Positions 11,937-29,996 are shown, numbered from the stretch's first letter. The stretch is 64,000 bases of DNA from Corythoichthys intestinalis (GCF_030265065.1 NC_080416.1:4161501-4225500), one strand, 5' to 3'. Translations and numbers: made by a program. Notes: generated by a model not told the origin, from the sequence alone.

Positions 11937-14092
11937 CAGTGCCTTGCAAAAGTATTCGGCCCCCTTGAACCTTGCAACCTTTCGCCACATTTCAGGCTTC
12001 AAACATAAAGATATAAAATTTTAATTTTTTGTCAAGAATCAACAACAAGTGGGACACAATCGTGAAGTGGAACAACATTTATTGGATAATTTAAACTTTT
12101 TTTAACAAATAAAAAACTGAAAAGTGGGGCGTGCAATATTATTCGGCCCCCTTGCGTTAATACGTTGTAGCGCCACCTTTTGCTCCAATTTTAGCTGCAA
12201 GTCGCTTGGGGTATGTTTCAATCAGTTTTGCACATCGAGAGACTGACATTCTTGCCCATTCTTCCTTGCAAAACAGCTCGAGCTCAGTGAGGTTGGATGG
12301 AGAGTGTTTGTGAACAGCAGTCTTCAGCTCTTTCCACAGATTCTCGATTGGATTCAGGTCTGGACTTTGACTTGGCCATTCTAACACCTGGATACGTTTA
12401 TTTTTGAACCATTCCATTGTAGATTTGGCTTTATGTTTTGGATCATTGTCCTGTTGGAAGGTAAATCTCCGCCCCAGTCTCAGGTCTTGTGCAGATACCA
12501 ACAGGTTTTCTTCCAGAATGTTCCTGTATTTGGCTGCATCCATCTTCCCGTCAATTTTAACCATCTTCCCTGTCCCTGCTGAAGAAAAGCAGGCCCAAAC
12601 CATGATGCTGCCACCACCATGTTTGACAGTGGGGATGGTGTGTTCAGGGTGATGTCCTGTGTTGCTTTTACGCCAAACATATCGTTTTGCATTGTGGCCA
12701 AAAAGTTCAATTTTGGTTTCATCTGACCAGAGCACCTTCTTCCACATGTTTGGTGTGTCTCCCAGGTGGCTTGTGGCAAATTTTAAACGAGACTTTTTAT
12801 GGATATCTTTGAGAAATGGCTTTCTTCTTGCCACTCTTCCATAAAGGCCAGATTTGTGCAGTGTACAACTGATTGTTGTCCTATGGACAAACTCTCCCAC
12901 CTCAGCTGTTGATCTCTGCAGTTCATCGAGAGTAATCATGGGCCTCTTGGGTGCATCTCTGATCAGTTTTCTCCTTGTTTGAGAAGAAAGTTTGGAAGGA
13001 CGGCCGGGTCTTGGTAGATTTGCAGTGGTCTGATGCTCCTTCCATTTCAATATGATGGCTTGCACAGTGCTCCTTGAGATGTTTAAAGCTTGGGAAATCT
13101 TTTTGTATCCAAATCCTGTCATGCCATGTCATTTCCTGTTTTATTTTGAAAGCTTCACCCTCCTTGTGTCTGCGTACTTGCCCTTCCTCTGGTCACCTAA
13201 TCACCTACTGTTTCCACCTGTTCCACATTACCCCCTGTGTATATATTGCCTTAGTTTCCCTTGTCTAGTGCAGAAGTGTCTTTCGTCCAAGGTCAGTCAC
13301 GTCAGCCTCTCGTCATAGCCTACCGTCATAGTCTATTACAGTTCTACTGAATGTTATCCTCCATTGGAGCGCTTTGTGTTTGAATTTTTTTTCATCTTCG
13401 CTATCTTGACTTTTTCCTCCATTAGGAGCGTTTTGTGTTTTTTGTCTTTCCTCCCTTATGGAGTGCTTTTTTGTTTGAACCCTGATTGTGGTTGCTTTGA
13501 CTTATTCCTCCATTGGAGAGTTTTTTGTTTGTACATTTTTCTCATTCCCGCATGTCAGCGGAAGAACCTGTTTTCAAAATAAAAGTTTTTGCCTGAACCT
13601 CCGCAGCTGAGTCAGCCTCGTCATCCAGGTCTGACAAATCCAGCTTTAAACTTCTCCACAACAGTATCTCGGACCTGCCTGGTGTGTTCCTTGGTTTTCA
13701 TAATGCTCTCTGCACTTTAAACAGAACCCCGAGACTATCACAGAGCAGGTGCATTTATACGGAGACTTGATTACACACAGGTGGATTCTATTTATCATCA
13801 TCGGTCATTTAGGACAACATTGGATCATTCGGAGATCCTCACTGAACTTCTGGAGTGAGTTTGCTGCACTGAAAGTAAAGGGGACGAATAATATTGCACG
13901 CCCCACTTTTCAGTTTTTTATTTGTTAAAAAAGTTGAAATTATCCAATAAATGTTGTTCCACTTCACGATTGTGTCCCACTTGTTGTTGATTCTTGACAA
14001 AAAAATTAAATTTCATATCTTTATGTTTGAAGCCTGAAATGTGGCGAAAGGTTGCAAGATTCAAGGGGGCCGAATACTTTCGCAAGGCACTG
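11937..14092 (-). mobile_element. Tc1-like transposon, coding part nearly whole but split by a solo LTR
   Basis: The ends CAGTGCCTTGCAAAAGTATT and the reverse complement are flanked by TA (11935-11936, 14093-14094). The transposase reads leftward: an open frame of 321 codons at 13122-12157 covers most of it, and its first ~20 codons (from MKTKEHTRQVRDTVVEKF) lie at about 13707-13642 on the far side of the LTR. The open part has the helix-turn-helix (FGYKKISQALNISRSTVQ), [28 protein letters not shown] and [11 protein letters not shown], so all three DDE residues are present. Apart from the LTR insertion I see no break, which suggests a young element. Confidence 0.93.
13117..13636 (+). mobile_element. 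Solo LTR (Ty3/gypsy- or retrovirus-like) inside a Tc1
   Basis: A TG...CA element of 520 bp is flanked by AATCC on both sides (13112-13116, 13637-13641). No internal region is present, so it is a solo LTR left by recombination. It holds about four spaced copies of a CCTCCATTGGAG-like motif and a late AATAAA. It is younger than its Tc1 host element. Confidence 0.82.
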
Positions 14093-14099
14093 TAATTGT

Positions 14100-14850
14100 A
14101 TTTATTATTTAAAGTGTCTGTCATTTTTAGCTCAGAATCATTAATTGATGTCTAATATTTCGTTTAAAAAAAAAAAAAAAGATTTTAAAAAATTACTCTA
14201 TTTACCCGCATATTTTAAACTTTTAAACAAATTACGTCACAATGATAAATTTGGCGTCTGTAAAAAAGTCACGGATATTTACCTCATAACTATTGCCTAA
14301 TTGTACTTTTTTTGTTTCTGTTGCATTTCCCTGATATGTTAGATGATAAATAATCGATCCAAACAAAGAAAAATTGAAAAAAAATGTTTAAAAGGGTAAA
14401 TATATGAAAATGAAAATCTCGATTATTCCTTGATGTCTGCGATTTCTGCATCGTGACCCTTGCTATATTACCATGTTTCACCCATAAAATCCCCAAAAAA
14501 TCCTGCTGTGGCCATTCATAGCTGTGTCTTGACACTCAGTGATACATGCAACATGGAATTTTTGGATCGAAAAGAGGTAAGTACGCGATAATATCTCGTT
14601 AAAATCATGGCGTCTTTAATTATGCGCTCATGCTCTCACCTCCAGTTAGGGCTTTGCTGTTTATTTTTTTTTTAAATGCCCTACTGTTTAATTTTTTTCT
14701 TCCCCCAGAAAATTGATATTGTAAGAATTCCAATGATGTATCACACATGCATATAGGACAATTTTGAAATTTGGCCAAATTGGGGGTCTCAGAGCGGAAC
14801 TTCATGTCACCCGATTGTTTTCTACCATATATATAAAAGGTGTTCTTTTT
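14100..14850. repeat. Interspersed repeat family C
   Basis: This shares long matching blocks with 23000-23730 (same orientation) and 56340-56828 (inverted), such as GATTTCTGCATCGTGACCCT and ATCGATCCAAACAAAGAAAA. There is no target duplication and no convincing frame, so it is unclassified. Copies occur at matching places, 5' of the signal exon, in gene 1 and gene 2. Confidence 0.7.
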
Positions 14851-15110
14851 TTTATTTTTTTATTTTATTATTATACTTTGGCAAAAAAAGTGAAAAACAT
14901 CTTATATTTATCTCTTTCCAATGCTAAATCTGAATAAATACATTGAACACACACAACAAAAATGTTGTTTGGGGGAGGTGGTGCTAGGCTGCTACTTTGC
15001 AGTTTTTCACTTCTAAATATGGGTTCTGGTCCCCATTAACCGCAAAAAAACACTGTATTTGTACTTTTACTCAAGTAATTTTCTTCTTAGATAATTGTAC
15101 TTTTACTTAA

Positions 15111-15916
15111 TGATGGGGAAAATATTATGTGACCCGAAGTGAATTAGCACATTATGCCTTTTGATAAATTCAATCCGGGTCAAAGGGCGGAATGATGGGG
15201 GAAAATATTATGTGATGCCTTAACATTAGCACATTATGCCTTTGTGATGTATGATTGCCTCTGTGACCTAGATTATAACAACTTGTCCTTGTTTACTACG
15301 CATGTTCCATAGTTAGGAGGGAATCTCACGAGATAACTTGTTTTGCACCATAGTATTGTTTTTTACGCGCTTGAGTTCCATAGTTAGGAGGGAATCTCAT
15401 GAGATAACTTAAACATTCTACTTTAACCGCTGGGAGCCTCAACTGGGGGGGAATCTCATACCCTTGGGGGGGGGGTCTCACGAGTTCGGGTGGTGCGTTT
15501 TCGTGGGGCCGAGGAGTGGCCACCCGCATCTCCGCGTCAGACGTGCCAATAAGAGTCGGGTGATTCCCCAACCCCCCTGAAGTCTGCCAGAGGATTACGT
15601 ACGGGTCGCTTGGCTTTGTTCCTTTGCCGCTTTGCCGGAGCGTTGGCTCCCTGCTCATTTGTCACGGTAAACGATTTTCATTGTTAAGGAACAGTTTGTT
15701 GTGCTGTAACGGTAACGCGGGGATTCTGGGATTGACAAACTAGATCTAACGTCATTGTTACCACTTGTTCTTGTTTTTGATGGGTGTTTGCTTGCTGTTG
15801 TGGGATTGTAATCAATAAACTTCATTTATTTGCAATTTCTAATCAATAAACATCGTATATTTCGTAAAAGTGTGCCCGTTGCTGACTCACTGCTAACCCG
15901 GAAATTTCGGAAAACA
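15111..15916 (+). mobile_element. Solo LTR, 806 bp
   Basis: The element runs from TGATGGGGAAAATATT to ...CGGAAAACA, flanked by CTTAA on both sides (15106-15110, 15917-15921). Internal direct repeats are visible: the TGATGGGGAAAATATTATGTGA block twice and the CATAGTTAGGAGGGAATCTC block twice. AATAAA motifs lie near the right end. It interrupts a TACTTTTACTT-type interspersed repeat. It is a fossil solo LTR with no internal genes. Confidence 0.78.
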
Positions 15917-16104
15917 CTTAAGTATTTTTTTGCAACTGTATCTGTACTTTTACTTAAATCCTTCCAAAAAAGGGAGACCACCACCCTGGTGTGCCAATCC
16001 AGAGGCACTGTGCTCTATGTTCACGCAATGTTGTAGAGGCGTGTCAGTCATGACAGCCCCACAACATCCACAGCCTTTAGGAACTCCGGGCGGATCTCAT
16101 CCAA

Positions 16105-16129
16105 ACCCTGAACCCTAACCCTCTCACCG
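16105..16129. repeat. Short telomere-like motif
   Basis: CCCTGAACCCTAACCCT contains about three telomere-like units. A similar short patch of GGGTTAGGGTT lies at 20331-20365. Both are too short to mark a true interstitial telomere. Confidence 0.4.
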
Positions 16130-16554
16130 GGAATCGCCCTTTGAAAGTTTTTTTTTTTTCCCCTTAATACTTGCTTAAAGTATACGCTGAAAATGCACTT
16201 AGCAGAGACTGAAACTCATACTTTGTAAGAAATTCACACACTTTTTCAAAATGGTAAATAACAGCACAATCACATATATTTTATTAGTATTAAAAGCATT
16301 TCATACAATGCAGTATTTTCGTACATTATCAGTCTGGTGGCTAAATATTCAATCAGCTTCAAAATATCATACAAAACAAAATCATGATCAAAATCACATT
16401 TGAAGCCAGAGAAATAAAGGCTTTAAGAAACTTTCACAATCCTCATTCACTAATTCTAGTTCACATTGGAGAGAGATGGAATTAAGATGCAAAACATTAA
16501 GCATTCGTTTTCATCGGCTCAAACAAAATGAAATATTTGCTATCTTGATGGTAA
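16130..16554 (-). other. Conserved 3' flank / 3' UTR of gene 2
   Basis: This block is shared with gene 3 (42683-45190, interrupted) and gene 4 (56829-57037 and 60840-61108). It runs from the ATCGCC.TT.GAAAG motif through TACTTG, GAGACTGAAACTCAT, AATGACAGCACAATCACAT and the CATACAAAACAAAATCATGA block to the stop codon. A minus-strand AATAAA at 16285-16280 is the likely poly(A) signal. Confidence 0.7.
16280..16285 (-). promoter_or_regulatory. Poly(A) signal of gene 2
   Basis: AATAAA on the minus strand, about 270 nt after the stop, within the conserved 3' block. Gene 4 keeps it at 60872-60867. Gene 3 has lost it at the matching place. Confidence 0.6.
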
Positions 16555-21355
<4,801 letters not shown>

Positions 21356-21374
21356 TCTGTGAACACATAGAAAC

Positions 21375-22198
21375 GAAGTGGATGTTACAAATTTCCTGCT
21401 TTTGTCCAGTATAGGAGAATCCATATATTCGCCACCATTTTCTCTTATAGTCATCAATTATTAATTTTTTTTTCAAGGGCGTAGGTTTGGTCTCAACATT
21501 GGTAGGGACGCTATTACAGCATAACCTGCATGTACACATTTTGCTGGGAATTTTTTGGGATCAACGCAAAAAAAGCAACACAAAAAGAAACAAATCTTGG
21601 AAGATAATTGGAAGATATTAATTTTTTTTTTTTTTTTTACACGGAGCCCGTGTTCTCTGCATTTGCTCGACATTCACCGGTAACCGTGTAGCTGTCCGGA
21701 GTATAGCAATTAGTTGCTAATGAAGTCAACAAGGACCGCAAAATCACAGAACGTTTTGAAAATGTCCGGTTGAATTTAAGACTCGCTTCAAATGTCTTCT
21801 GCTTATTGGGAAACCATGCTTAAAATCAAGAATTGATCTTATTTCATCATATTTTAGGCCTATTTCAAACTAAGAAAAACTCAACCTGCCCTACGGGTGA
21901 ACACGCGCCATTGTTTCCATTGTCTACCTGGAAATTGAGCTGTTGAACACACTTTTAAAATAGCGGAATTATGTGTTTTTTAATTGTTTTTATTTTTTGC
22001 TTCAATGTAAAAAATGTTTTTGCATTAATGCAAAAAAAACTTTTTTTTTTTGTTTTTGTTTGCTTCGATGTAAAAAAAAAAAAAAAAAGTCTTTTTGCTT
22101 CGACCCCATCTTTTTGTTTTTTTTACTTTTTTACTTCCGTGTCATTTTTTTCCCTGGGACATTTTCACATTCGACATAACAAAAAAAAATCTTCCGTG

Positions 22199-22229
<31 letters not shown>

Positions 22230-24168
22230 TATGTCAACCTTTTTTTTTTCCTTTCATGTCCTTTTAGGCGCTCCGTAGTAATGAGGGATTAGAGGGTCAC
22301 AAAATAAAAACATTCTCCTTCAGCCGGTGGTGTAATATAACGACATAAAAGTACTTTGTTACTGTACTTAACTACATTTTTGTGTATCCGTACTCTACTT
22401 GAGTATAAATATGAAGTGGTACTTTTTACTTTTACTTCACTACATTTTACAGCAGGTACCTACTTTTTACGCCGTTACTTTGCAAATTGTCGCCTGTGTT
22501 ACACGTTAATTTTGTTTATTTTCTTTTTTCTCATTGTGGATTGATAGTACAAGCAGGATTAGGCAGGTGAACAAGATATTGACCAATAAAAAAACACCAC
22601 ACTCTTGTACAGTAGGTGGCGGAATGCACCTGATAATTGCTTACAAACCGCCATTAGGCTAAAGTTCGGCGTTTTTTAGCTATTTAAGCTTCTCTTTACA
22701 GTGCAGTCAGTTTTTTTTCCCCATTCTGTACAGTTTTAAATAAAACAGCAGTCAATGAATTTTCTGGTTCTTTCTTTGAATATTGACTCAGATCTCTGTA
22801 TCTATGTATATTTATATAACATATATATGATTACATTTTTTCATTGGGACAAAACATACTTTTACTTCTTACTTTTAAAGTAAATTTTAAAACAAATACT
22901 TTTGTACTTTTACTTGAGTATTTTTTTGCACCTGTATCTGTACTTTTACTTGAATAGAAAAAAGTGACTACTTCATCCACCACTGCCTCCAGCCTAAACG
23001 TTTAGTTTCACACTCTATCAGGAAATGCATATGGCGGAAAACACAGACAAGGCTGAAAAACCAGTTTCTGCTCTTGCACCTCTCTTTAAAATAAACTTCT
23101 GTATTTTAAGCCCAAAAAAAACTGTTGTGTTTGATAGAACAATATGTCTATATGCTGCCATAGCAGTTTCATGGTGTATTAAGCCCCCAAACTATTTTTA
23201 ATTTGTCCGTTTTACCTTGGAGACCCCCGTTTACAGACCTCGCGCAACCGCTTTTGTTTCAACCCAGTCATAAAAAGAAGGTAAGTAATAATATTTTTTA
23301 TCTGAAATGGCTATCATTTTTAGCTTAGAATCATTAATTGATGTATTTTGTTTATAAATAAAAAACGACTTAAAAAATTATTCGCTTGCATATTTTAAAC
23401 AAATTACGTCATGTTAAAAAAAAAAATGGTGTCTGTAAATAAATCACCTCTACCTCATAACTATCGCTTAATTGTATTTTTTTGTGACTGTTGCATTCTC
23501 CCAATATTTCAGATGATAAATAATCAATCCAAACAAAGAAAAATTGAAAAAAAAAAATGTTTAAAATGGTAAATATTTGAAAAAGAAAATCTCGACCACT
23601 CCTCGATGTCTGCGATTTCTGCATTGCGACCCTTGTTAAATTACCGTGTTTCACCAATAAAATCCCCACAAAGTCCGGCTGTGGCCATTCACTTGAATTA
23701 TCCTCTCTCATGCTCATGTTTTACACTTGACCAGTAAATGCCTAAGTATATATGTCAACGGAGTAGATGTTCTGGCAGTAAGCAGAAGTTACGTGGCATA
23801 GCACAGCAGAGATCATGGATGAATGATAAAATTACTTTACGCATCTGATGTGATATTCAGTGAGTTAGCATAGTATATTTAGCTAAATACATAATTATTT
23901 TTCAACTAAACCCATCAGAATAAAAGCAACAAAAGCAAGCAAGCAATTCTTAAGATTGTTGGAGAAGAAAACACATTTGGGAGTTGGTTAAATATCTCAT
24001 AGAAAAAGTAAGGACCAACTTTTTCATGGTGAACGAAGGAACTACTGGTATATTCTTTCAGTCGGCGTATATAAAGTATATACCGTAATTAAAGAACCCA
24101 ACAATGAGTAAAAATCATCAAAAATAGCTGGCAATAAATATGTTAACAGAAATTGAAGTAAGTCTTAC
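21375..24168 (-). other. Intron of gene 2 between the 22-nt exon and the signal exon; repeats inside
   Basis: The stretch holds low-complexity T-rich sequence (21960-22260), a TACTTTTACTTGAGTA-type interspersed repeat ending near CCACCACTG (about 22321-22985), and repeat family C (23000-23730). The final part (23740-24160) matches the same intron of gene 3 around 51142-51180 and 52850-53090. No coding sequence is seen. Confidence 0.6.
23000..23730. repeat. Interspersed repeat family C
   Basis: This matches 14100-14850 in the same orientation and 56340-56828 inverted. It extends further left than the gene 1 copy, including ATGCATATGGCGGAAAACAC. It is unclassified. Confidence 0.7.
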
Positions 24169-24190
24169 TTGTTGCCGCTTTGATGATCTT
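24169..24190 (-). other. 22-nt non-coding microexon, gene 2 5' UTR
   Basis: The minus strand reads TTTACACAG, then AAGATCATCAAAGCGGCAAC AA, then GTAAGACT. Gene 3 has the same exon (53117-53094) with the core ATCATCAAAGCGGCA kept while flanking intron sequence differs more. No ATG is present in the exon. Confidence 0.75.
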
Positions 24191-24286
24191 CTGTGTAAAA
24201 ACAAAATGAAACAAAAACTAAATGAATACCATTGCAGTTTTCAATTCAGGCAAGATAAAAAAAGTTCAGTTATTGGTCGGCCTTAC

Positions 24287-24330
24287 CAATCAAGAGTGTA
24301 GGAGTTCTAGGTTTCGCCAACTAAACTACA
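24287..24330 (-). other. Non-coding exon 1 of gene 2
   Basis: This ends at a G|GTAAGG donor (24286-24281) and starts about 30 nt below the TATA box. The start is estimated. It matches gene 3 exon 1 closely, including CTAGAACTCCT and CTCTTGATTG. Confidence 0.7.
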
Positions 24331-24356
24331 CTACCTATTGTCCAAATTTTGATTTC

Positions 24357-24363
24357 ATTTATA
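24357..24363 (-). promoter_or_regulatory. TATA box, gene 2 promoter
   Basis: TATAAAT on the minus strand, in the context AAGTATAAATG. The matching site in gene 3 is at 53287-53281 in the context AAGTATAAATGG. Conserved upstream patches follow, among them TGTTTTGGCACGCCTT at about 24426-24441. Confidence 0.75.
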
Positions 24364-24369
24364 CTTAAT

Positions 24370-24660
24370 GGCGAACATTTCCTGGCACAGCCCTCAAGTT
24401 GATGAGCGACAAAAATAGACTTAAAGAAGGCGTGCCAAAACACACAGGACAAACTGGTGCGTGAAGAACCACGCAATAGCGTGCTTTTGACAACAGTTCC
24501 TGGATGCAACTATGCGCCTCGTCTCTTTCGTTTTGGTACAATCCAACTGGAGCTGTCAGAACAATCTGATATGAAGATATGACAATCACATCAAGTTTTG
24601 TTTTATTTGGAAAAGAAAGGGTTTTTCCATTCAAATAAACACCAGGGTGTAATGTTTTCC
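24370..24660 (-). promoter_or_regulatory. Conserved proximal upstream region, gene 2
   Basis: Patches are shared in order with 53290-53530 of gene 3: the GGCGTG.CAAAACA motif, TGAAGAACC, and GATGCAACTATG. Just beyond, a Tc1 element begins at 24685, so the shared region is bounded. Confidence 0.6.
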
Positions 24661-24684
24661 ATTGCATCTCTAGTCGTGACTGTA

Positions 24685-25989
<1,305 letters not shown>

Positions 25990-25990
<1 letters not shown>

Positions 25991-27431
25991 TTATTATTGT
26001 GCTATTATTGCTGTTAATACCGCTGCCACATTTTCTGGCGGTGCGAGGTCGGCCAGTTGATTTTCATTTCAATGAGGATCCATTAGCTCTGAAGTTGGTA
26101 ACCCATAACAAGATCATAAGCGGTGTTTAAGGGGGGGCCAGGCCCCCCCTGGAGGCCTAAAAGTGTCAATGCATGTAATTGACTTTTCTATATATATAAA
26201 AGTTCTAAAGCAATAAAGCAAACAAAAAAAAAATCTCAATGCATGTAATTGACTTTTCTATATATATAAAAGTTCTAAAGCAATAAAGCAAACAAAAAAA
26301 AAAATGAATGAAATGAAAAAAATAATAATGGGTCAAAATTATTTTTTGAACAGATCATGTGACTAGCACATTAGACGGCCATTTGCTTTGCAAATTATAT
26401 AAAAATAATAATAATAATTACATAATTACATAATTAGATAATTAAATAATTATGTTCTTTGTTTAAATTTTTTTTTTTCGATTGAAGCAACTTTTTTGGG
26501 GGGATTGACTGATTTAGACCCAAATGTCCTACCCTGCAATATGGCCCAAACACAAAAAGGATTGCAAAAATTATTAAAATTAAGCGTTCAAATGCAAATA
26601 TTTGAGTCACGAATATTTTTTCACAACTTTTTTCTATGATTGAATTTTTTCCTTGTTTTGATTGAAGTAATTTTTCGTTTTAAAATTGATATTTTTTGTT
26701 TGAAGCAACTTATTTTTTGATTGAATAATAAAGACACAAAGAGCCAAAATGTGGCCCAAACGCAAAACATTACTTCAATCAAAAAAAAAAAAAAAAATTG
26801 ACTTCACCCCCCCCAAAAAAAAAAAAAAAAAAAAATCAGAGAAAAATAGCTTTCAATGCATTTTTTTGAGTTTCAAATTTATTTTTGCATTCAAACACAT
26901 TTCTTTGATTGAATAATGAAGACACAAATCTACCTCCGCCCTGGAGATACAATTTTTGACTGGGGTAACTACATTAGCACAACACCGGCGGGCGAACCAT
27001 ATTCAATGGATGACAATCTTGGCGAAAAGCATAGCTGTCCTAAGCAGCCTGATTTAGAATTCCCCTCAAGAATGATGGGGAAACAAAAAAACGCTCATTA
27101 TCAACTTATTATTATAAATATCCTTGTAAGTTAATTTCATTGCTGACACTGCGTTTCAGGGTCATCAACATGTTGTGCCCCCCTGCACCAAAAGTCAAAC
27201 TCCAGCTATGAACAAGATCGTGTTTCGAGCTGGTACGGGATAATGTTTATCAAGATCGAAGTGCAAACGGAACGCTCGTTGCGTTTCAGTTACAGATGCG
27301 TTTGTGTTGAGAAACGCTTTTACAATGAAAGGCCGGTGCTCGCCAGTCCAATTCATGACATCAACTGAAAAAGAAACGAAAACAATAGCATTATAAAGAA
27401 ACAAAATGAAAACAATAGCATTATAAAACAA
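25990..27431 (-). mobile_element. Mariner-like (DUF4817-type) transposase fragment, split by a hAT
   Basis: On the minus strand, 27355-27219 encodes MNWTGEHRPFIVKAFLNTNA followed by SVTETQRAFRLHFDLDKHY and PVPARNTIL. This is the helix-turn-helix start seen in DUF4817 transposases. Beyond the hAT at 26115-27210 it appears to continue as WVTNFRANGSSLK, STGRPRT and ENVAAVLTAIIAQ (26114-25990), with a stop and frame breaks. No catalytic domain is visible. The identification rests on motif resemblance. Confidence 0.55.
26115..27210. mobile_element. Non-autonomous hAT, 1.1 kb
   Basis: The left end CATAAGCGGTGTTTAAGGGG and right end (reverse complement) CATAGCTGGAGTTTGACTTT are imperfect inverted repeats. 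They are flanked by AACAAGAT at 26107-26114 and 27211-27218. A ~95-bp unit is duplicated near 26165-26295. The interior is rich in poly-A and GATTGAAG-type motifs. An inverted partial copy lies at 53678-54809. Confidence 0.85.
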
Positions 27432-27515
27432 AACAAAATAGCATTAGATGAAAAAAATGGCTTTATTTGTATTTTTCGAAAATATCACCTTTTTGTTGAT
27501 TTATTTTTTTATTTA

Positions 27516-28099
27516 AAGTGGTATGAAAAAGTATCTGAACCTTTTAGGATTTCTCACATTTCTGAATAAAATCACCATCAAATGTGATCTGATCTTTGTC
27601 AAAATCGCACAGATGAAAATACAGTGTCTGCTTTAACTAAAACCACACTAACATTTATAGGTTTTCATATTTTAATCAGGATAGCATGCAAACAATGACA
27701 GAAGGGGGAAAAATAAGTAAGTAAACCCTCTGCCTAAGGAGACTTAAAGAGCAATTGAAACCATTTTTTTACCAAACATTTTAGGTCAGGTGTGCGCCCA
27801 ATCACTGATGAGTGGGTTTAAAGCTGCCCTGCCCATTATAAAACACACACCTGGTAAGAATTGTCTTGATGAGAAGCAGTCAAAGAAGTTGTCTCCAAAT
27901 GGAGAGAGTTTGTATATATATCTCTCTCCAGTAGTATCTTCTCTCCCAAGGAGTGGCCGTCCACCAAAGATGATGCCAAGAATTCAGCACACTTTGTGAA
28001 GAGTGAAAAAAGCTGAATATAACACAGATCAACTCATTCGACCAATTAGAGTGAAGTACTACCGTGTAGCGAGTTATAACAGAATTCACCGGTGGAACT
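27516..28099 (+). mobile_element. Tc1-like element, left part only
   Basis: AGTGGTATGAAAAAGTATCT is a Tc1-style end. The following sequence matches 49602-50090. The transposase region is largely deleted (from about 27900), and the right end is cut by the next Tc1 at 28102. Confidence 0.8.
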
Positions 28100-28101
28100 T
28101 A

Positions 28102-29994
28102 CAGTGGGGCAAATAAGTAATTAGTCAACCACTAATTGTGCAAGTTCTCACACTTGAAAATATTAGAGAGGCCTGTAATTGTCAACATGGGTAAACCTCA
28201 ACCATTAGAGAGACAATGTGGAAAAAAAAAAACAAAACAGAAAAATCACATTGTTTGATTTTTAAAGAATTTATTTGCAAATCATGGTGGAAAATAAGTA
28301 TTTGGTCTATCCCAAAAGGCCATCTAAATACTTTGTTATGTACCCTTTGTAGGCAATAACGGACGCCAAATGTTTTGTCTAACTCTTCACAAGCTTTTTC
28401 ACACACTGTTGCTGGTATTTTGGCCCATTCCTCCATGCAGATCTCCTCTAGAGCAGTGATGATTTGGGGCTGTCGTTGGACAAACGGACTTTCAACTCCC
28501 TCCTCACCCGTGGCATCAAAATGATAACAAGAACGGTGAGCAAAAATCCCAGAACCACATGGGAGGACCTAGTGAACGACCTACAGAGAGCTGGGAGCAC
28601 AGTAACAAAGGTTACTATCAGTAACACAATGCGCCGCCAGGGACTCAAATCCTGCACTGCCAGTCGTGTCCCCCTGCTGAAGAAAGTACACATCCAAGCC
28701 TAGAGAGCTAGAGAGCATTTGGATGATCCAGAAGAGGACTGAGAGAATGCGTTATGGTCAGATGTGACTGGGATCAGAAAACAAACGGACCCAATAATGC
28801 AGTGCTCAGAGCAGATTTAGTGACAATGGTTTTGAGAGGAAAAGTCTTGGCTCTTGGTGAGGCACGGAGGGCTGTTCGAGCAGTGGGGGGACGAGCAAGG
28901 TGAGGGCCCAGGCAGAGGCGATCCAGATCCAGTCCTGTAGCAGGTCGCACAAACGAGGCAGAAGTACAGACAAGGAGCAGGCTAGAGGCAAAAAATCCAC
29001 AAGGTCAACAAGTATCAAAATCCAGCAAGACAAGGTAACTAGGATTGCTCGTAGTTTGCAGTGAGGGCTAACAAACTCGCAATGGAGCAGAGGGCTGTGG
29101 GTGTTTATGTAGGGAGGCTTTGGTAATGACCAGTGGTGCACGACAGGTGTATGGAATTAGTGCTGATGACTGGGAGGGGGGAAAAAAGGAAAAGGCATAC
29201 AGGCCTGCTTTGGGGCTCTAACAAGATGAAACCAAAATAGAACTTTTGGTAGAAACACTGGTTCTCTTGTTTGGAGGAAAAGAATACTGAATTGCACCAT
29301 ACCCACTGTGAAGCATGGGGGTGGAAACATCATGCCTTGTGGCTGTTTTTCTGCAAAGGGACCAGGACGACTGATCTGTGTAATGGAAAGAATGAATGGG
29401 GCCATGTATCGAGAGATTTTGAGTGAAAATCTCCTTCCATCAGCAAGGGCATTGAAGATGAGATGTGGCTGGGTCTTTCAGCGTCACAATGATCCCAAAC
29501 ACACAGCCAGGGCAACAAAGGAGTGGCTTCGTAAGAAGCATTTCAAGGTCCTTGAATGGCCTAGCCAGTCTCCAGATCTCAACCCCATAGAAAATCTTTG
29601 GAGGGAATTGAAAGTCCGTGTTGCCCAACGACAGACCCAAAACATCACTGCTCTAGGGAAGATTTGCATGGAGGAATGGGCCAAAATACCAGCAACAGTG
29701 TGTAAAAAGCTTGTAAAGAGTTACAGAAAACGTTTGGCCTCCGTTATTGCCAACAAAGGGTACATAACAAAGTATTGAGATGAACTTTTGGTATAGACCA
29801 AATACTTATTTTCCACCATGATTTGCAAATAAATTCTATAAAAATCAAACAATGTGATTTTCTGGTTTTTTAATCCACATTCTGTCTCTCATGGTTGAGG
29901 TTTAACCATGTTGACAATTACAGGCCTCTCTAATATTTTCAAGTGGGAGTACTTGCACAATTAGTGGTTGACTAAATACTTTTTTGCCCCACTT
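28102..29994 (+). mobile_element. Rearranged fold-back Tc1, with solo LTR inside
   Basis: The left end is CAGTGGGGCAAATAAGTAAT after TA. The right end is ...TTGCCCCACTT before TA. The first ~395 bp are an inverted copy of the element's own 3' end, so both ends encode the transposase C-terminus in opposite directions. At about 28497 this joins a rightward middle part ([25 protein letters not shown]). A solo LTR sits at 28765-29223 directly after WSD. The right part runs [20 protein letters not shown] ... [11 protein letters not shown] to NKGYITKY at 29775. The second catalytic Asp is His ([10 protein letters not shown]). The same rearrangement is present at 54810-56216. Confidence 0.88.
28765..29223 (-). 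mobile_element. Solo LTR, gypsy/retrovirus-like, inside the Tc1
   Basis: A 459-bp TG...CA element is flanked by AGATG on both sides (28760-28764, 29224-29228). Read on the minus strand it starts TGTTAGAGCCCCAAAGCAGG and has a CATAAA TATA-like site in its middle, consistent with an LTR in that orientation. No internal genes are present. It is younger than the Tc1 it interrupts. Confidence 0.8.
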
Positions 29995-29996
29995 TA

